DNA of 64,000 nucleotides from DASVTR01 sp033855775 (GTDB lineage: Bacteria > Acidobacteriota > Blastocatellia > Pyrinomonadales > Pyrinomonadaceae). Positions within the stretch are counted from its first letter, which is position 1; the number at the start of each line of letters is the position of its first letter. Under the pieces are notes generated by a model. That model searched no databases, was not told where the DNA came from, and saw only the letters and a list, made by a program, of their open reading frames with translations. The stretch spans positions 23,323 through 87,322 of the forward strand of contig JAWVFT010000037.1 in assembly GCA_033855775.1 (NCBI GenBank). Reading direction: 5' to 3'. This document shows positions 16,085 to 24,237 of this stretch, piece after piece. A program made the translations under genes and the position numbers.

Positions 16085-16783
16085 TCAACCCTTGATGAGA
16101 GCCATCGCTTCGGCGCGCGTGCGCGAGTCGTGCTGGAACGCGCCGAGGACTTCGGAAGTAATCGTGATGGCTCCCGGCTTCTTCACGCCTCTCAAGGTCA
16201 TGCAAGTGTGTTCGGCTTCGATGACGACCATCACGCCGAGCGCGTTCAGTTGCTTGTAAAGCGTGTTGGCAATCTCCGAAGTTAGCCGCTCCTGCACTTG
16301 CAGGCGGCGCGCGTAGGCTTCGGCCAGCCGCGCCAGTTTCGACAGGCCGAGGATGCGCCCGTCTTTCGGAATGTAGGCGATGTGACACTTGCCCATGAAG
16401 GGCGCCAGATGATGCTCGCAGAGCGAAGCGAGGCTGATGTCTTTAACGATGACCATCTCGCGGTGCGTGTCGCCGGGCAAAGGGCGAATGTGTTGCTCAG
16501 GGTCTTCGTCCATCCCGGCGGTCAACTCGGCGAACATCTCTGCGACGCGACGCGGCGTGCGCTGCAAGCCCTCGCGCTCCGGGTCTTCGCCGATGCCTTC
16601 GAGAATCAAACGCACGCCCCGCGCGATTTTTTCCAAGTCAACTCGACTGTCTTGTGCTGCTGCGATTGTAGTATCTCCGGCAAGATGCGCCTCGTGCGCG
16701 TTTACTTCTTCGACAAAGCATCGCGGGCTGCCGCTTCGACCGTTCTGAGGGCGACGCCTGCGCGCTCCGCCGCCTCGCGGCAT
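16085..16783 (-). CDS. folE: GTP cyclohydrolase I (FolE)
   Basis: 232 residues. The conserved core starts near residue 48 (VDLEKIARGVRLILEGIGEDP). Zinc/catalytic segments are SLCEHHLAPF and HTCMTLRGVKKPG, matching Cys110/His113/Cys181 of the E. coli enzyme. It converts GTP to dihydroneopterin triphosphate for folate or other pterins. The first 40 or so residues are basic and unlike the family. No ATG, GTG or TTG is seen between 16783 and the conserved core, so the start at 16783 forces an 82-bp overlap with the end of larC. Either the overlap is real or an unusual start codon is used. Confidence 0.9.
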   Translation of the reverse strand: MPRGGGARRRRPQNGRSGSPRCFVEEVNAHEAHLAGDTTIAAAQDSRVDLEKIARGVRLILEGIGEDPEREGLQRTPRRVAEMFAELTAGMDEDPEQHIRPLPGDTHREMVIVKDISLASLCEHHLAPFMGKCHIAYIPKDGRILGLSKLARLAEAYARRLQVQERLTSEIANTLYKQLNALGVMVVIEAEHTCMTLRGVKKPGAITITSEVLGAFQHDSRTRAEAMALIKG

Positions 16784-17925
16784 TGCTCATACTCCGGCAT
16801 CTCTTTGACGACGCGCCCGTTCAGTGAAGCTACTTTAACATCAATCGCCCCGAATGGCGTTTCCACACGCACCATCTCTCGCTCAAGCGCGCGGCGCCAG
16901 ACTTCATAACAACGCACGCCGAGCGTCGTCGTCTCCCTGAACAGCAACTCCGTCAACGCTTCACGCTCCGGCTGCCTGCACAACACGGACAGCAACACGC
17001 CGGGGCGATTCTTCTTCATCTGCACGGGCGTCAAATAACAATCGAGCGCGCCGCCCGCGAGCGCACGCTCCATGACATAGCCGAACACCTGCGGCGACAT
17101 GTCATCAATATTAGTTTCGAGAACGAGCAAACGCTCGTCCGTCATCATCGCTCCGCTTTCATCATTGACGACCGCGCGGCTCACATCATTGCCGAGCGCG
17201 CCGCCCTCATTCGTCTCGCCGAGCAGCAAGCGCAGAGCGTTCGGAAAATCTTTATACTCACGCCCGCCCGCGCCGTAGCCTACGCGCTCCACTCGCATCA
17301 ACGGCAGCGGCCCGAACGTCTCGCAGACGGTTTTGATAATCGCCGCGCCCGTCGGCGTCACCAACTCTCCGGCAATCTCCGTCGAATAAATGGGAGCGTC
17401 CTTCAACAACTCCGCGACCGCCGGAGGCGGCACAGGGAAAACGCCGTGAGCCATCTTCACCGTCCCGCTGCCGACGTGCAGCGGCGAACAGACGAAACGC
17501 TCAATGCCGAGCAATTCAAAACCGATGCAGGCTCCGACGACATCGACGATGGCATCGAGCGCGCCGACTTCATGAAAATGTATCTTCTCGACTGGCTCGT
17601 TATGCACGCGCGCTTCAGCTTCCGCGAGCCGCGAGAAGATGCGCGCCGCGCGCTCTTTCACGCCGTCCGTCAAACGCGAATCGTAGATGATTTTCAGTAT
17701 GTCGCCGAGATGACGATGCGCGTGCTCATGACGTGTCCGCACGTCGGCGCGCGTCGCGCTCAGGCCGGAGCGATTCACCGTGCCGAACTCTATCTCGTAG
17801 CCCGCGACATCGAGCAACGACAACTGCTCGCGCAAGCGCGACGGGTCAACGCCGACGCCGACCAGCGCGGCGAGAATCATGTCGCCGCTCGCTCCCGCGA
17901 AACAGTCAAAGTAGAGCGTCTTCAT
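16702..17925 (-). CDS. larC: LarC-type nickel pincer cofactor cyclometallase (DUF111)
   Basis: 407 residues from ATG 17925 (MKTLYFDCFAGASGDM). Family landmarks include CFAGASGDMILAAL, EKIHFHEVGALDAIVDVVG, FPVPPPAVAELL and ETNIDDMSPQ. LarC inserts nickel into the pyridinium-3,5-bisthiocarboxylic acid mononucleotide cofactor used by lactate racemase and relatives. No larA, larB or larE is in the window. The start overlaps the sirtuin stop by 4 bp (ATGA), so the two are translationally coupled; the 3' end overlaps folE. Orphan larC genes are widespread and their client enzymes are often elsewhere. Confidence 0.88.
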   Translation of the reverse strand: MKTLYFDCFAGASGDMILAALVGVGVDPSRLREQLSLLDVAGYEIEFGTVNRSGLSATRADVRTRHEHAHRHLGDILKIIYDSRLTDGVKERAARIFSRLAEAEARVHNEPVEKIHFHEVGALDAIVDVVGACIGFELLGIERFVCSPLHVGSGTVKMAHGVFPVPPPAVAELLKDAPIYSTEIAGELVTPTGAAIIKTVCETFGPLPLMRVERVGYGAGGREYKDFPNALRLLLGETNEGGALGNDVSRAVVNDESGAMMTDERLLVLETNIDDMSPQVFGYVMERALAGGALDCYLTPVQMKKNRPGVLLSVLCRQPEREALTELLFRETTTLGVRCYEVWRRALEREMVRVETPFGAIDVKVASLNGRVVKEMPEYEQCREAAERAGVALRTVEAAARDALSKK

Positions 17926-18671
17926 CCGGCTTTGAAGAGCGGCAAGACTTCTCCCGCTTTCCCTCTCAAAGATTCGTTGCACAAAGCCGACAGCGGCGTC
18001 TCTTCCGGGTTGACTTCGACCACGAAGGCTCCGGCCTCGCGCGCCAGTTCAGGCAACGAAGCCGCCGGATAGACCAGAGCCGACGTGCCGACCACAAAGC
18101 AGAGGTCACACTCCGCGGCCATTCGCGCCGCGCGTTCAAAAGCTCCCGCGGGCAGCATCTCGCCGAACAGCACAACGTCGGGTCGCATCGCTTCGCCGCA
18201 TTCATGACAGACTGGCGGAAGCTCTTCTTTCGTCTCCACGCGCCGTTCGCGCCGCGCCTCGCATGCCGTGCAGCGAGCGCGCCAGATGTTGCCGTGAAGT
18301 TCTACGACGGAGCGCGACCCCGCGGCTTGATGAAGGCCGTCAACGTTCTGCGTCACGAGCGTGAAGCCCTTGAACCAATCTTGCCAGCGCGCCAGAGCCG
18401 CGTGTGCCGGATTGGGGCCGAGCTTTCGCAGCAGCCCAAGCCTGTAATCGAACCACTCCCAGACCGCGCGCAAATCTCTCTGCGCCATTTGTCCCGAAGA
18501 GATGATTTCGAAAGGCATGCCCTTCCAGACCGCAGACTGCCCGCCGCTGCGAAAGGTCGGGACGCCGGATTCGGCGGAGACGCCCGCGCCCGTCAGAACA
18601 AGGACGCTCTGCGCCGACGCGAACCGCTCGCGCAACTCCGCGCCGATTGAGACTTGATGATTTTGCTGCAT
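17922..18671 (-). CDS. NAD-dependent protein deacylase, SIR2 family
   Basis: 249 residues. The NAD-binding motif is LTGAGVSAESGVPTFR, the catalytic His lies in QNVDGLHQAAGS...VELHG, and a zinc ribbon has CTAC then CHEC (about residues 135-165). It removes acetyl or other acyl groups from lysine using NAD in the cytoplasm. Class III versus class II acyl preference is uncertain. It is the first gene of the sirtuin-larC-folE set and is divergent from argS, with 169 bp between the starts. Confidence 0.92.
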   Translation of the reverse strand: MQQNHQVSIGAELRERFASAQSVLVLTGAGVSAESGVPTFRSGGQSAVWKGMPFEIISSGQMAQRDLRAVWEWFDYRLGLLRKLGPNPAHAALARWQDWFKGFTLVTQNVDGLHQAAGSRSVVELHGNIWRARCTACEARRERRVETKEELPPVCHECGEAMRPDVVLFGEMLPAGAFERAARMAAECDLCFVVGTSALVYPAASLPELAREAGAFVVEVNPEETPLSALCNESLRGKAGEVLPLFKAG

Positions 18672-18754
18672 AAAGGCGCTGCACGGATGGTAGCAGAGCG
18701 CAGTGTGAAACTGTCAAGCAAGGGCCATGATGAAAAGCAAACGATGAGCCGCGA

Positions 18755-18785
18755 TTGGTCACGCGCGGGCGCGCTAGGCTATACT
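18755..18785 (+). promoter_or_regulatory. Candidate sigma70 promoter for argS
   Basis: TTGGTC at 18755-18760 and TATACT at 18780-18785 are separated by 19 bp and lie 55 bp before the argS start. The -10 element is close to TATAAT and the -35 is a partial match; the spacer is slightly long. The region is a divergent intergenic stretch, which supports a promoter here. Confidence 0.5.
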
Positions 18786-18840
18786 GTCTGCTTTTCCGCG
18801 TGTGGCTGTTTATGACTAAGTTGACTGGGGAAACGTTTAA

Positions 18841-20916
18841 GTGAGCTTGCTTGAGACACAGAGCCGACTGCGCGAGCATGTGCGCGAGGCGGCGTTGGAA
18901 TTGTTCGGCGTCGCGCTCGAACAGGTCAGCGCGGAAGTCCCGCCGCGCACGGAGTTGGGCGATCTGGCCTTCCCCGTCGCCTTTGAACTGGCGAAGCGAA
19001 TCAAACAAACGACCGGAGAGAAACGCCCGCCGCGCGCTATCGCTGAGCAACTCGGCAAGCTGCTGGAAGCCGCGCCGGGAATAGCGCGCGTCGAAGTGGC
19101 CGGAGCAGGCTATCTCAACATCTTCTATGACCGCGCGGCCTTTCTCTCGTCGTTTGATGCGGAGTTGACTAGGCCGGAAGCGGACGCGCAGGCATCGCCG
19201 GACACGCGCCCGAAGCGGATGGTCGAACACACGAGCATCAATCCAAACAAGGCCGCACACATCGGCCACGTCCGCAACGCCGTTCTCGGCGACACCTTCG
19301 TCCGCATCCTGCGCGGAGCGAATGAGCGCGTCGAAGTTCAAAATTATATAGACAACACGGGCGTGCAGGTGGCCGATGTTGTCGTCGGCTTCATGCACAT
19401 CGAGCGCATGACGCTCGAAGAGATACGCGCGCTCGACAAGTCGCTGCCGGCCGAGCGTCCCTTCGATTATTACTGTTGGGATTTGTACACGCGCGTCGGA
19501 CTCTTCTATCGCAACGACGACCCGGACGCCGCGCCCGCCGCCGAACGCCTGAAGCTGCGCGCCGCGACGCTGCACGACATCGAAGCGGGCGGCAACCCGA
19601 CAGCCGAGTTGGCCGAGTATGTGGCGACGCGCAATGTCGAGTGCATCCTCGACACGATGGAGCGGCTCGGCATTCGCTACGACGTGCTGCCGCGCGAATC
19701 CGAAATCCTGCGCCTCAAATTCTGGGACCAAGCCTTCGCGCGAATGAAGGAGACGGGCGCGATTCATTATCAAGACGAAGGACGCAACAAGGGTTGTTGG
19801 GTGATGCCGTTCGAGACGCACACAGGCACGGACGAGCACGAGGCCGACAAGATTATCGTCCGCTCAAACGGCACCGTCACGTACACGGGCAAGGACATCG
19901 CTTATCAACTCTGGAAGCTCGGCCAACTCGGTCTTGATTTCTACTACAAGCCGTTTCGCTCCTACACGGACGGGCAACTGACATGGATGACGACCGACGC
20001 GGCGCAGCCTTCCGACACCTGCGAGCCGAACGAAAGCGAGTTGCCCCATTTCGGCAACGGCGCGACCGTCTACAACGTCATTGACTCGCGCCAGTCGTAC
20101 ACGCAGGATGTCGTTCGTCGCGGCGTCGCCGCTGTCGCGCCGCAAGTCGGCGAAGAGGCGAGCGTGCATCTGGCGTATGAGATGGTCGCGCTCTCCATCG
20201 CCGCCTGCGACCAGTTGGGATTGGAGTTGAGCGCGGAAGACCGCTCGCGCCCCTACGTCGAGATGAGCGGGCGCAAAGGCGTCGGCGTCAAGGCTGACGA
20301 CCTCATCAGCCTGCTCGTCAAGAACGCGCTCGATGAAGTCGGGAGCCGTCATCCAGAGTTGTCAGATGATGAGAGACTGGCGACCGCCGAAGCAATTGCC
20401 GTCGGCGCCCTGCGCTACTTCCTGCTGAAGTTCACGCGCAACTCCGTCATCGCTTTTGATTTTAAGGAAGCGCTCTCGTTCGAAGGCGAAACCGGCCCGT
20501 ATTGTCAATACTCAGCCGTCCGCGCCAACTCCATCTTTCGCAAGCTTGAGCCGCAGGCCCGCGCCGCTGCCGCAACGCTGCTGCATAACGAAGCGTTTGA
20601 AGACGCTGCGATGAAACAAAAGGTGGCGGCTATTTTTGAAGGCGAAGGCGGCGATGAAATCTGGTCGCTGGTGACGCTCTCGGCGCGGCTCGAAGAGACG
20701 GTCGCGGCGGCGGCGAGCGCGGCTGAGCCTTCGTATCTTGCGAAGTACACTTTTAATCTGGCGCGAGCCTTCAATCTCTTTTACCATCGCTATCGTATTA
20801 TCGCTGAAGAAGACCGGACGCGGCGCGCTGTGCTGGTGACGGTGGCGGACGTGGCGCGCAGGCAGTTGACGGCGGCCCTTTCGATGCTCGGCATCAGCGT
20901 GCCGGAAAGAATGTGA
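18841..20916 (+). CDS. argS: Arginyl-tRNA synthetase
   Basis: 691 residues, starting at GTG 18841. An N-terminal additional domain (residues 1-110) precedes the class I core. The HIGH motif is seen in NPNKAAHIGHVRNAVLGD. The family's ISGRKG-like segment is EMSGRKGVGVKADDL, and the DALR anticodon domain ends VRANSIFRKL through NLARAFNLFYHRYRI. It charges tRNA-Arg. It is somewhat longer than many bacterial ArgRS (550-600 aa) because of inserts in the catalytic domain around residues 260-330 and 370-400. No gene is closely linked downstream. Confidence 0.95.
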   Translation: MSLLETQSRLREHVREAALELFGVALEQVSAEVPPRTELGDLAFPVAFELAKRIKQTTGEKRPPRAIAEQLGKLLEAAPGIARVEVAGAGYLNIFYDRAAFLSSFDAELTRPEADAQASPDTRPKRMVEHTSINPNKAAHIGHVRNAVLGDTFVRILRGANERVEVQNYIDNTGVQVADVVVGFMHIERMTLEEIRALDKSLPAERPFDYYCWDLYTRVGLFYRNDDPDAAPAAERLKLRAATLHDIEAGGNPTAELAEYVATRNVECILDTMERLGIRYDVLPRESEILRLKFWDQAFARMKETGAIHYQDEGRNKGCWVMPFETHTGTDEHEADKIIVRSNGTVTYTGKDIAYQLWKLGQLGLDFYYKPFRSYTDGQLTWMTTDAAQPSDTCEPNESELPHFGNGATVYNVIDSRQSYTQDVVRRGVAAVAPQVGEEASVHLAYEMVALSIAACDQLGLELSAEDRSRPYVEMSGRKGVGVKADDLISLLVKNALDEVGSRHPELSDDERLATAEAIAVGALRYFLLKFTRNSVIAFDFKEALSFEGETGPYCQYSAVRANSIFRKLEPQARAAAATLLHNEAFEDAAMKQKVAAIFEGEGGDEIWSLVTLSARLEETVAAAASAAEPSYLAKYTFNLARAFNLFYHRYRIIAEEDRTRRAVLVTVADVARRQLTAALSMLGISVPERM

Positions 20917-21091
20917 AGACGACTGCCGCCGTCGAGAAAGAATGCTTCGCGGCGCTTTCGTCAACAGCGGGAACTATCAAGAATGCTCTTGCAGCGTCGA
21001 GCTTAAAACCGTGAATCGTGAACCGAAGCCAGCATGGCTTTTATCGCTTCAAGTGTCTTAAGCGTGACGCTCTTTGGATGGAGAATAATTC

Positions 21092-22111
21092 ATGCTCATC
21101 GTAATGAAGACCGATGCCACCGAGCAGCAGGTTGAAGCGGTCGTCGCCATCATCAACTCGCTCGGCTTTCGCGCTCATCCGATGCCGGGCGCGACGCGAA
21201 CGGCCATCGGCATCACGGGCAATCAGGGAGCGGTCGATGTCTCGCGTTTCGAGAATCTGCCGGGCGTCGCCGAAGCCATTCGCGTTAGCAAGCCCTACAA
21301 GCTCATCTCGCTCGACTTGCGCCCGGAGAAGACGGTCGTGCGCATCGGCGACGCGACGATTGGCGGCGAAGAGTTGGCGATAATCGCCGGGCCTTGCGCC
21401 ATCGAGAGCCACGCGCAGGCTTTTGCCGTCGCCGAAGCCGTACGTCGCAGCGGCGCTCGTTTCTTTCGCGGCGGAGCCTACAAGCCGCGCACGTCGCCCT
21501 ACGCTTTTCAGGGCTTAGGCGAAGAAGGCTTGAAGATTCTGGCGGAAGTGCGCGAGGCTTACGGCTTAAAAATCGTCACCGAAGCTTTAGACGAAGCGAG
21601 CATTGACTTAGTGGAAAAGTACGGCGACATGATTCAGATTGGCGCGCGCAACATGCAGAACTTTTCGTTGCTGCGTCGCGCGGGCCGCTCGCCTTTGCCC
21701 GTCCTGCTCAAGCGCGGGCTGGCCGCGACGCTCGACGAATGGCTGCTCGCCGCCGAATACGTGATGGCTGAAGGCAACTACAATGTCGTCCTCTGCGAGC
21801 GCGGCATACGCACCTTCGCGCAGCACACGCGCAACACGCTCGACCTGTCGGCAGTCCCGGCGGTGCGCCGTCTCTCGCACTTGCCGGTCATCGTTGACCC
21901 GTCGCACGGAACCGGGAAAAACTACATGGTGACGCCGATGGCGCGCGCGGGCGTGGCGGTCGGGGCGGACGGTTTAATTATCGAAGTCCACGACCAACCG
22001 GAGCGCGCGCTGTCGGACGGCGCGCAGGCTTTGACGCTTGAGCAGTACGACCAACTTGTTGACGAGGTGCGCGCGATTCATGAAGCGATGGCGCCGACGC
22101 CCGTCAGTTAA
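21092..22111 (+). CDS. aroF: 3-deoxy-7-phosphoheptulonate synthase (DAHP synthase, AroF/AroA-beta type)
   Basis: 339 residues. The N-terminal ferredoxin-like regulatory domain (about 1-68, MLIVMKTDATEQQVEAVV) is followed by the DAHPS/KDOPS TIM barrel: IAGPCAIES, FRGGAYKPRTSPYAFQG, IGARNMQN, LKRG, CERGIRTF and VDPSHGTG. It joins phosphoenolpyruvate and erythrose 4-phosphate, the first step to aromatic amino acids. The N-terminal domain in this subtype mediates feedback inhibition. A GGAG-type ribosome site (GATGGAGAATAATTC) precedes the ATG. The dps gene follows after 34 bp. Confidence 0.95.
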   Translation: MLIVMKTDATEQQVEAVVAIINSLGFRAHPMPGATRTAIGITGNQGAVDVSRFENLPGVAEAIRVSKPYKLISLDLRPEKTVVRIGDATIGGEELAIIAGPCAIESHAQAFAVAEAVRRSGARFFRGGAYKPRTSPYAFQGLGEEGLKILAEVREAYGLKIVTEALDEASIDLVEKYGDMIQIGARNMQNFSLLRRAGRSPLPVLLKRGLAATLDEWLLAAEYVMAEGNYNVVLCERGIRTFAQHTRNTLDLSAVPAVRRLSHLPVIVDPSHGTGKNYMVTPMARAGVAVGADGLIIEVHDQPERALSDGAQALTLEQYDQLVDEVRAIHEAMAPTPVS

Positions 22112-22145
22112 ACTTTTAAGTAGCTCTTGTTCGAGGAGGAGTTTT

Positions 22146-22649
22146 ATGTCAAGTAATGCTGGAACCGGAATGAAGGCGATGCCGGTCAATATCGGGATTG
22201 AGGAAAACGACCGCCGCGAAATCGTGGACGGCCTTTCGCGCCTGCTGGCCGACACGTACACGCTCTATTTGAAGACGCATAATTTTCATTGGAACGTGAC
22301 GGGGCCGATGTTTCAAACGCTGCACTTGATGTTCGAGCAGCAGTATAACGAACTGGCCCTCGCCGTTGACCTCATCGCGGAGCGCATTCGCGCTCTCGGC
22401 TTCCCCGCGCCCGCCACCTACGCGGCCTTTGCTCGTCTCTCTTCGATTAAGGAAGAAGACGGCGTGCCAAACGCGACCGAGATGATTCGCTTGCTTGTCG
22501 AAGGACAGGAAACCGTGGTCAGAACCGCGCGCTCCGTCTTCCCCATCGTTGACAAGGCTCATGACGAGCCGACCGCCGACTTGCTGACCGCGCGCATGCA
22601 GGTTCACGAAAAGACGGCTTGGATGCTACGCAGCCTGCTCGCCGAATAA
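22146..22649 (+). CDS. dps: Dps family ferritin-like DNA-binding protein
   Basis: 167 residues from ATG 22146, chosen because of the strong ribosome site GAGGAGGA eight bases before it; the frame extends upstream inside aroF but is not Dps-like there. The Dps ferroxidase motif is THNFHWNVTGPMFQTLH, followed by EQQYNELALAVDLIAERIRALG. Dps proteins form 12-mers that oxidise and store iron and protect DNA in stress. The N-terminal tail has few lysines, so DNA binding may be weak. Confidence 0.92.
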   Translation: MSSNAGTGMKAMPVNIGIEENDRREIVDGLSRLLADTYTLYLKTHNFHWNVTGPMFQTLHLMFEQQYNELALAVDLIAERIRALGFPAPATYAAFARLSSIKEEDGVPNATEMIRLLVEGQETVVRTARSVFPIVDKAHDEPTADLLTARMQVHEKTAWMLRSLLAE

Positions 22650-22734
22650 AGCGACGCTTGAGCGCAGAGTTATCAACAGCGCAACGATTCGCGCGCAGCT
22701 ATCGAACGCGCAAACAACTGGCGTGCAACTCTTG

Positions 22735-22815
22735 AACGCGGAACGATGAATGACAGACGAGCGATTGATAGCTCCGTCTTCATCGTTCCGCGTTCCGCGT
22801 TTCGCTTTCCGCGTC
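22735..22815. repeat. Inverted repeat with 16-bp arms and CGTTCCG heptamers
   Basis: AACGCGGAACGATGAA (22735-22750) pairs with TTCATCGTTCCGCGTT (22779-22794). The right arm continues as near-heptamers CGTTCCG CGTTCCG CGTTTCG CTTTCCG to about 22815. The right part is read by the receiver-like gene on the minus strand as its last 11 or so codons. Upstream, 22650-22735 holds looser words (GCGCAACGATTCGCG, GCGCAGCTATCGAACGCG). Confidence 0.8.
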
Positions 22816-23181
22816 GCCGTTCATCCCTTGCTCCAAGATTTCCGCCAGCCTGTTTGTGAAGGCGGAGCGCGGCATGACGAAATCGAAGCCAGCCTCTTTG
22901 GCTTGCTGCATCAAGGCCGTCTGAACGTGCGAGAAAAAGCCGAGCAGCTTGATGGCGCGCAACTCTTCGTCCGACTTTATAATTTGCGCGAGCCGGAACG
23001 GGTCAAACTTTTGCGCGTGCAGGTCAACGATGACGAGCGCGGGTTTGGTTTCTCTCGCCGCTATGATGAGAGCGTCCGTGTTACGGCTAAAGCTGACTTC
23101 GGCGCAGAGGTGTTCGGCGGTCGCGCGTATCTTCGCTGCGAAGAACATATCGTCAACCGCCGCGATGATGGGTTTCTTCAA
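22780..23181 (-). CDS. Degenerate response-regulator receiver domain protein
   Basis: 133 residues from TTG 23181 with GAGG eight bases upstream. A single CheY-like domain: acidic pair AAVDDM at residues 8-11, putative phospho-acceptor in LVIVDLHAQ near residue 52, and FFSH near 83. The conserved switch Lys appears replaced, the segment reading FVMPRSAF. It may be a receiver that no longer phosphorylates normally or a stand-alone output. The final residues (GDAESETRNAER) are encoded by the intergenic heptamer repeat. It is divergent from the EEP gene. Confidence 0.65.
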   Translation of the reverse strand: MKKPIIAAVDDMFFAAKIRATAEHLCAEVSFSRNTDALIIAARETKPALVIVDLHAQKFDPFRLAQIIKSDEELRAIKLLGFFSHVQTALMQQAKEAGFDFVMPRSAFTNRLAEILEQGMNGDAESETRNAER

Positions 23182-23268
23182 CGTCTCAACCTCGCTCTCA
23201 TTTTATTCGCGCCACAACGCGAAAATTGTTTTGCAATGACGGCGCGTTTTGCGTCAAGATAGCGGCGC

Positions 23269-24237
23269 ATGATGAGCCCTCAAACAGTCGTCACACAGAT
23301 GCGCCCGCCCGCCGAATCGCTTGAGCTTGAGACGGGCAGTTTCAGAGACGCGGCGGTTCCCTTCGCGCGTTCGAGTCTCATCATCGCTTCCTACAATATT
23401 CGCTATGCGGTCGGCTCGTTTTTAATCAGCGGGAGTTTGCTGCGCCGCGCCGGATTGTCATGGCCGAGCCGTCGCCCTGCGCTCGTCGAGCGACACTTGC
23501 GCCGCGCCGCGCTCGCCTTCACAGACGGCAAACGCTTGCCGCCCGCCGACATTGTAGCATTGCAGGAAGCCGATAAAGAGACGCGCCGCGCCGGGGGCCA
23601 CGACATCGCGCGCGAGTTAGCCGCCGCTCTCAAGATGGACTACGCGAGCGCTTTGACGAATCTTCCGCGCGACGCGGAGCCGCACGCCAAGCAGTGGTAT
23701 CTCGACTTTGAAGAGCACATCCCGCCCACCGATGCGGGCGACACAGGGATAGCGTTGCTCAGTCGCCTGCCTTTGAAGAAGGCGGAGCGCGTGGCTCTGC
23801 CATGGACGGAGTGCGCATGGCGTCCGCGCCTCGCTCTGTCCGCGACGATTCAAGTCGGAGCCGTCAAGCTACATCTTTTCAACTCGCACATAGACCCGCA
23901 CGCGGCCATCGCAGAGCAGTTGGCGCAACACGAAGCCGTGCTCGCCCGCGCCGCTGAATTGAGCGGCCCCGTCGTTCTGCTCGGCGACTTCAACACGCTT
24001 TCCCGAAACTCCTGCGTCGAGATGCGTCGCTTGCTTGAGTCGCACGGCTACAGCACGCCTTTGCCGACGGGCGCGAAGACTTGGCGCGCAGGATTGATTC
24101 GCCTGCACACCGATTGGATTTTCACGCGCGGGCTGGAAGTCACGCGATGGGGCGTGGCGCGCGGCCTCGGCGTCTCAGACCATTGGCCCGTCTGGGTCGA
24201 AGTCAACTTGAACACAGCAGAGCAAACATCATCATGA
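23269..24237 (+). CDS. Endonuclease/exonuclease/phosphatase family protein
   Basis: 322 residues. EEP-fold motifs: IASYNIRYAV near the N-terminus, LQEADKETRR (catalytic Glu), FNSHIDPHA, LLGDFNTLSRNS and the final SDHWPVWVEV (His/Asp pair). No signal peptide is visible. Members include nucleases, sphingomyelinases and inositol phosphatases, so the substrate is not known. The stop overlaps the start of the TrmH-type gene by 4 bp (ATGA), implying coupling. Confidence 0.85.
   Translation: MMSPQTVVTQMRPPAESLELETGSFRDAAVPFARSSLIIASYNIRYAVGSFLISGSLLRRAGLSWPSRRPALVERHLRRAALAFTDGKRLPPADIVALQEADKETRRAGGHDIARELAAALKMDYASALTNLPRDAEPHAKQWYLDFEEHIPPTDAGDTGIALLSRLPLKKAERVALPWTECAWRPRLALSATIQVGAVKLHLFNSHIDPHAAIAEQLAQHEAVLARAAELSGPVVLLGDFNTLSRNSCVEMRRLLESHGYSTPLPTGAKTWRAGLIRLHTDWIFTRGLEVTRWGVARGLGVSDHWPVWVEVNLNTAEQTSS

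Noticed and set aside
18340..19839. A 499-codon open frame on the minus strand across the start of argS
   Set aside because: It lies antisense to a clear ArgRS and across the sirtuin gene, has no family motif or ribosome site, and is explained by GC-biased codon use.
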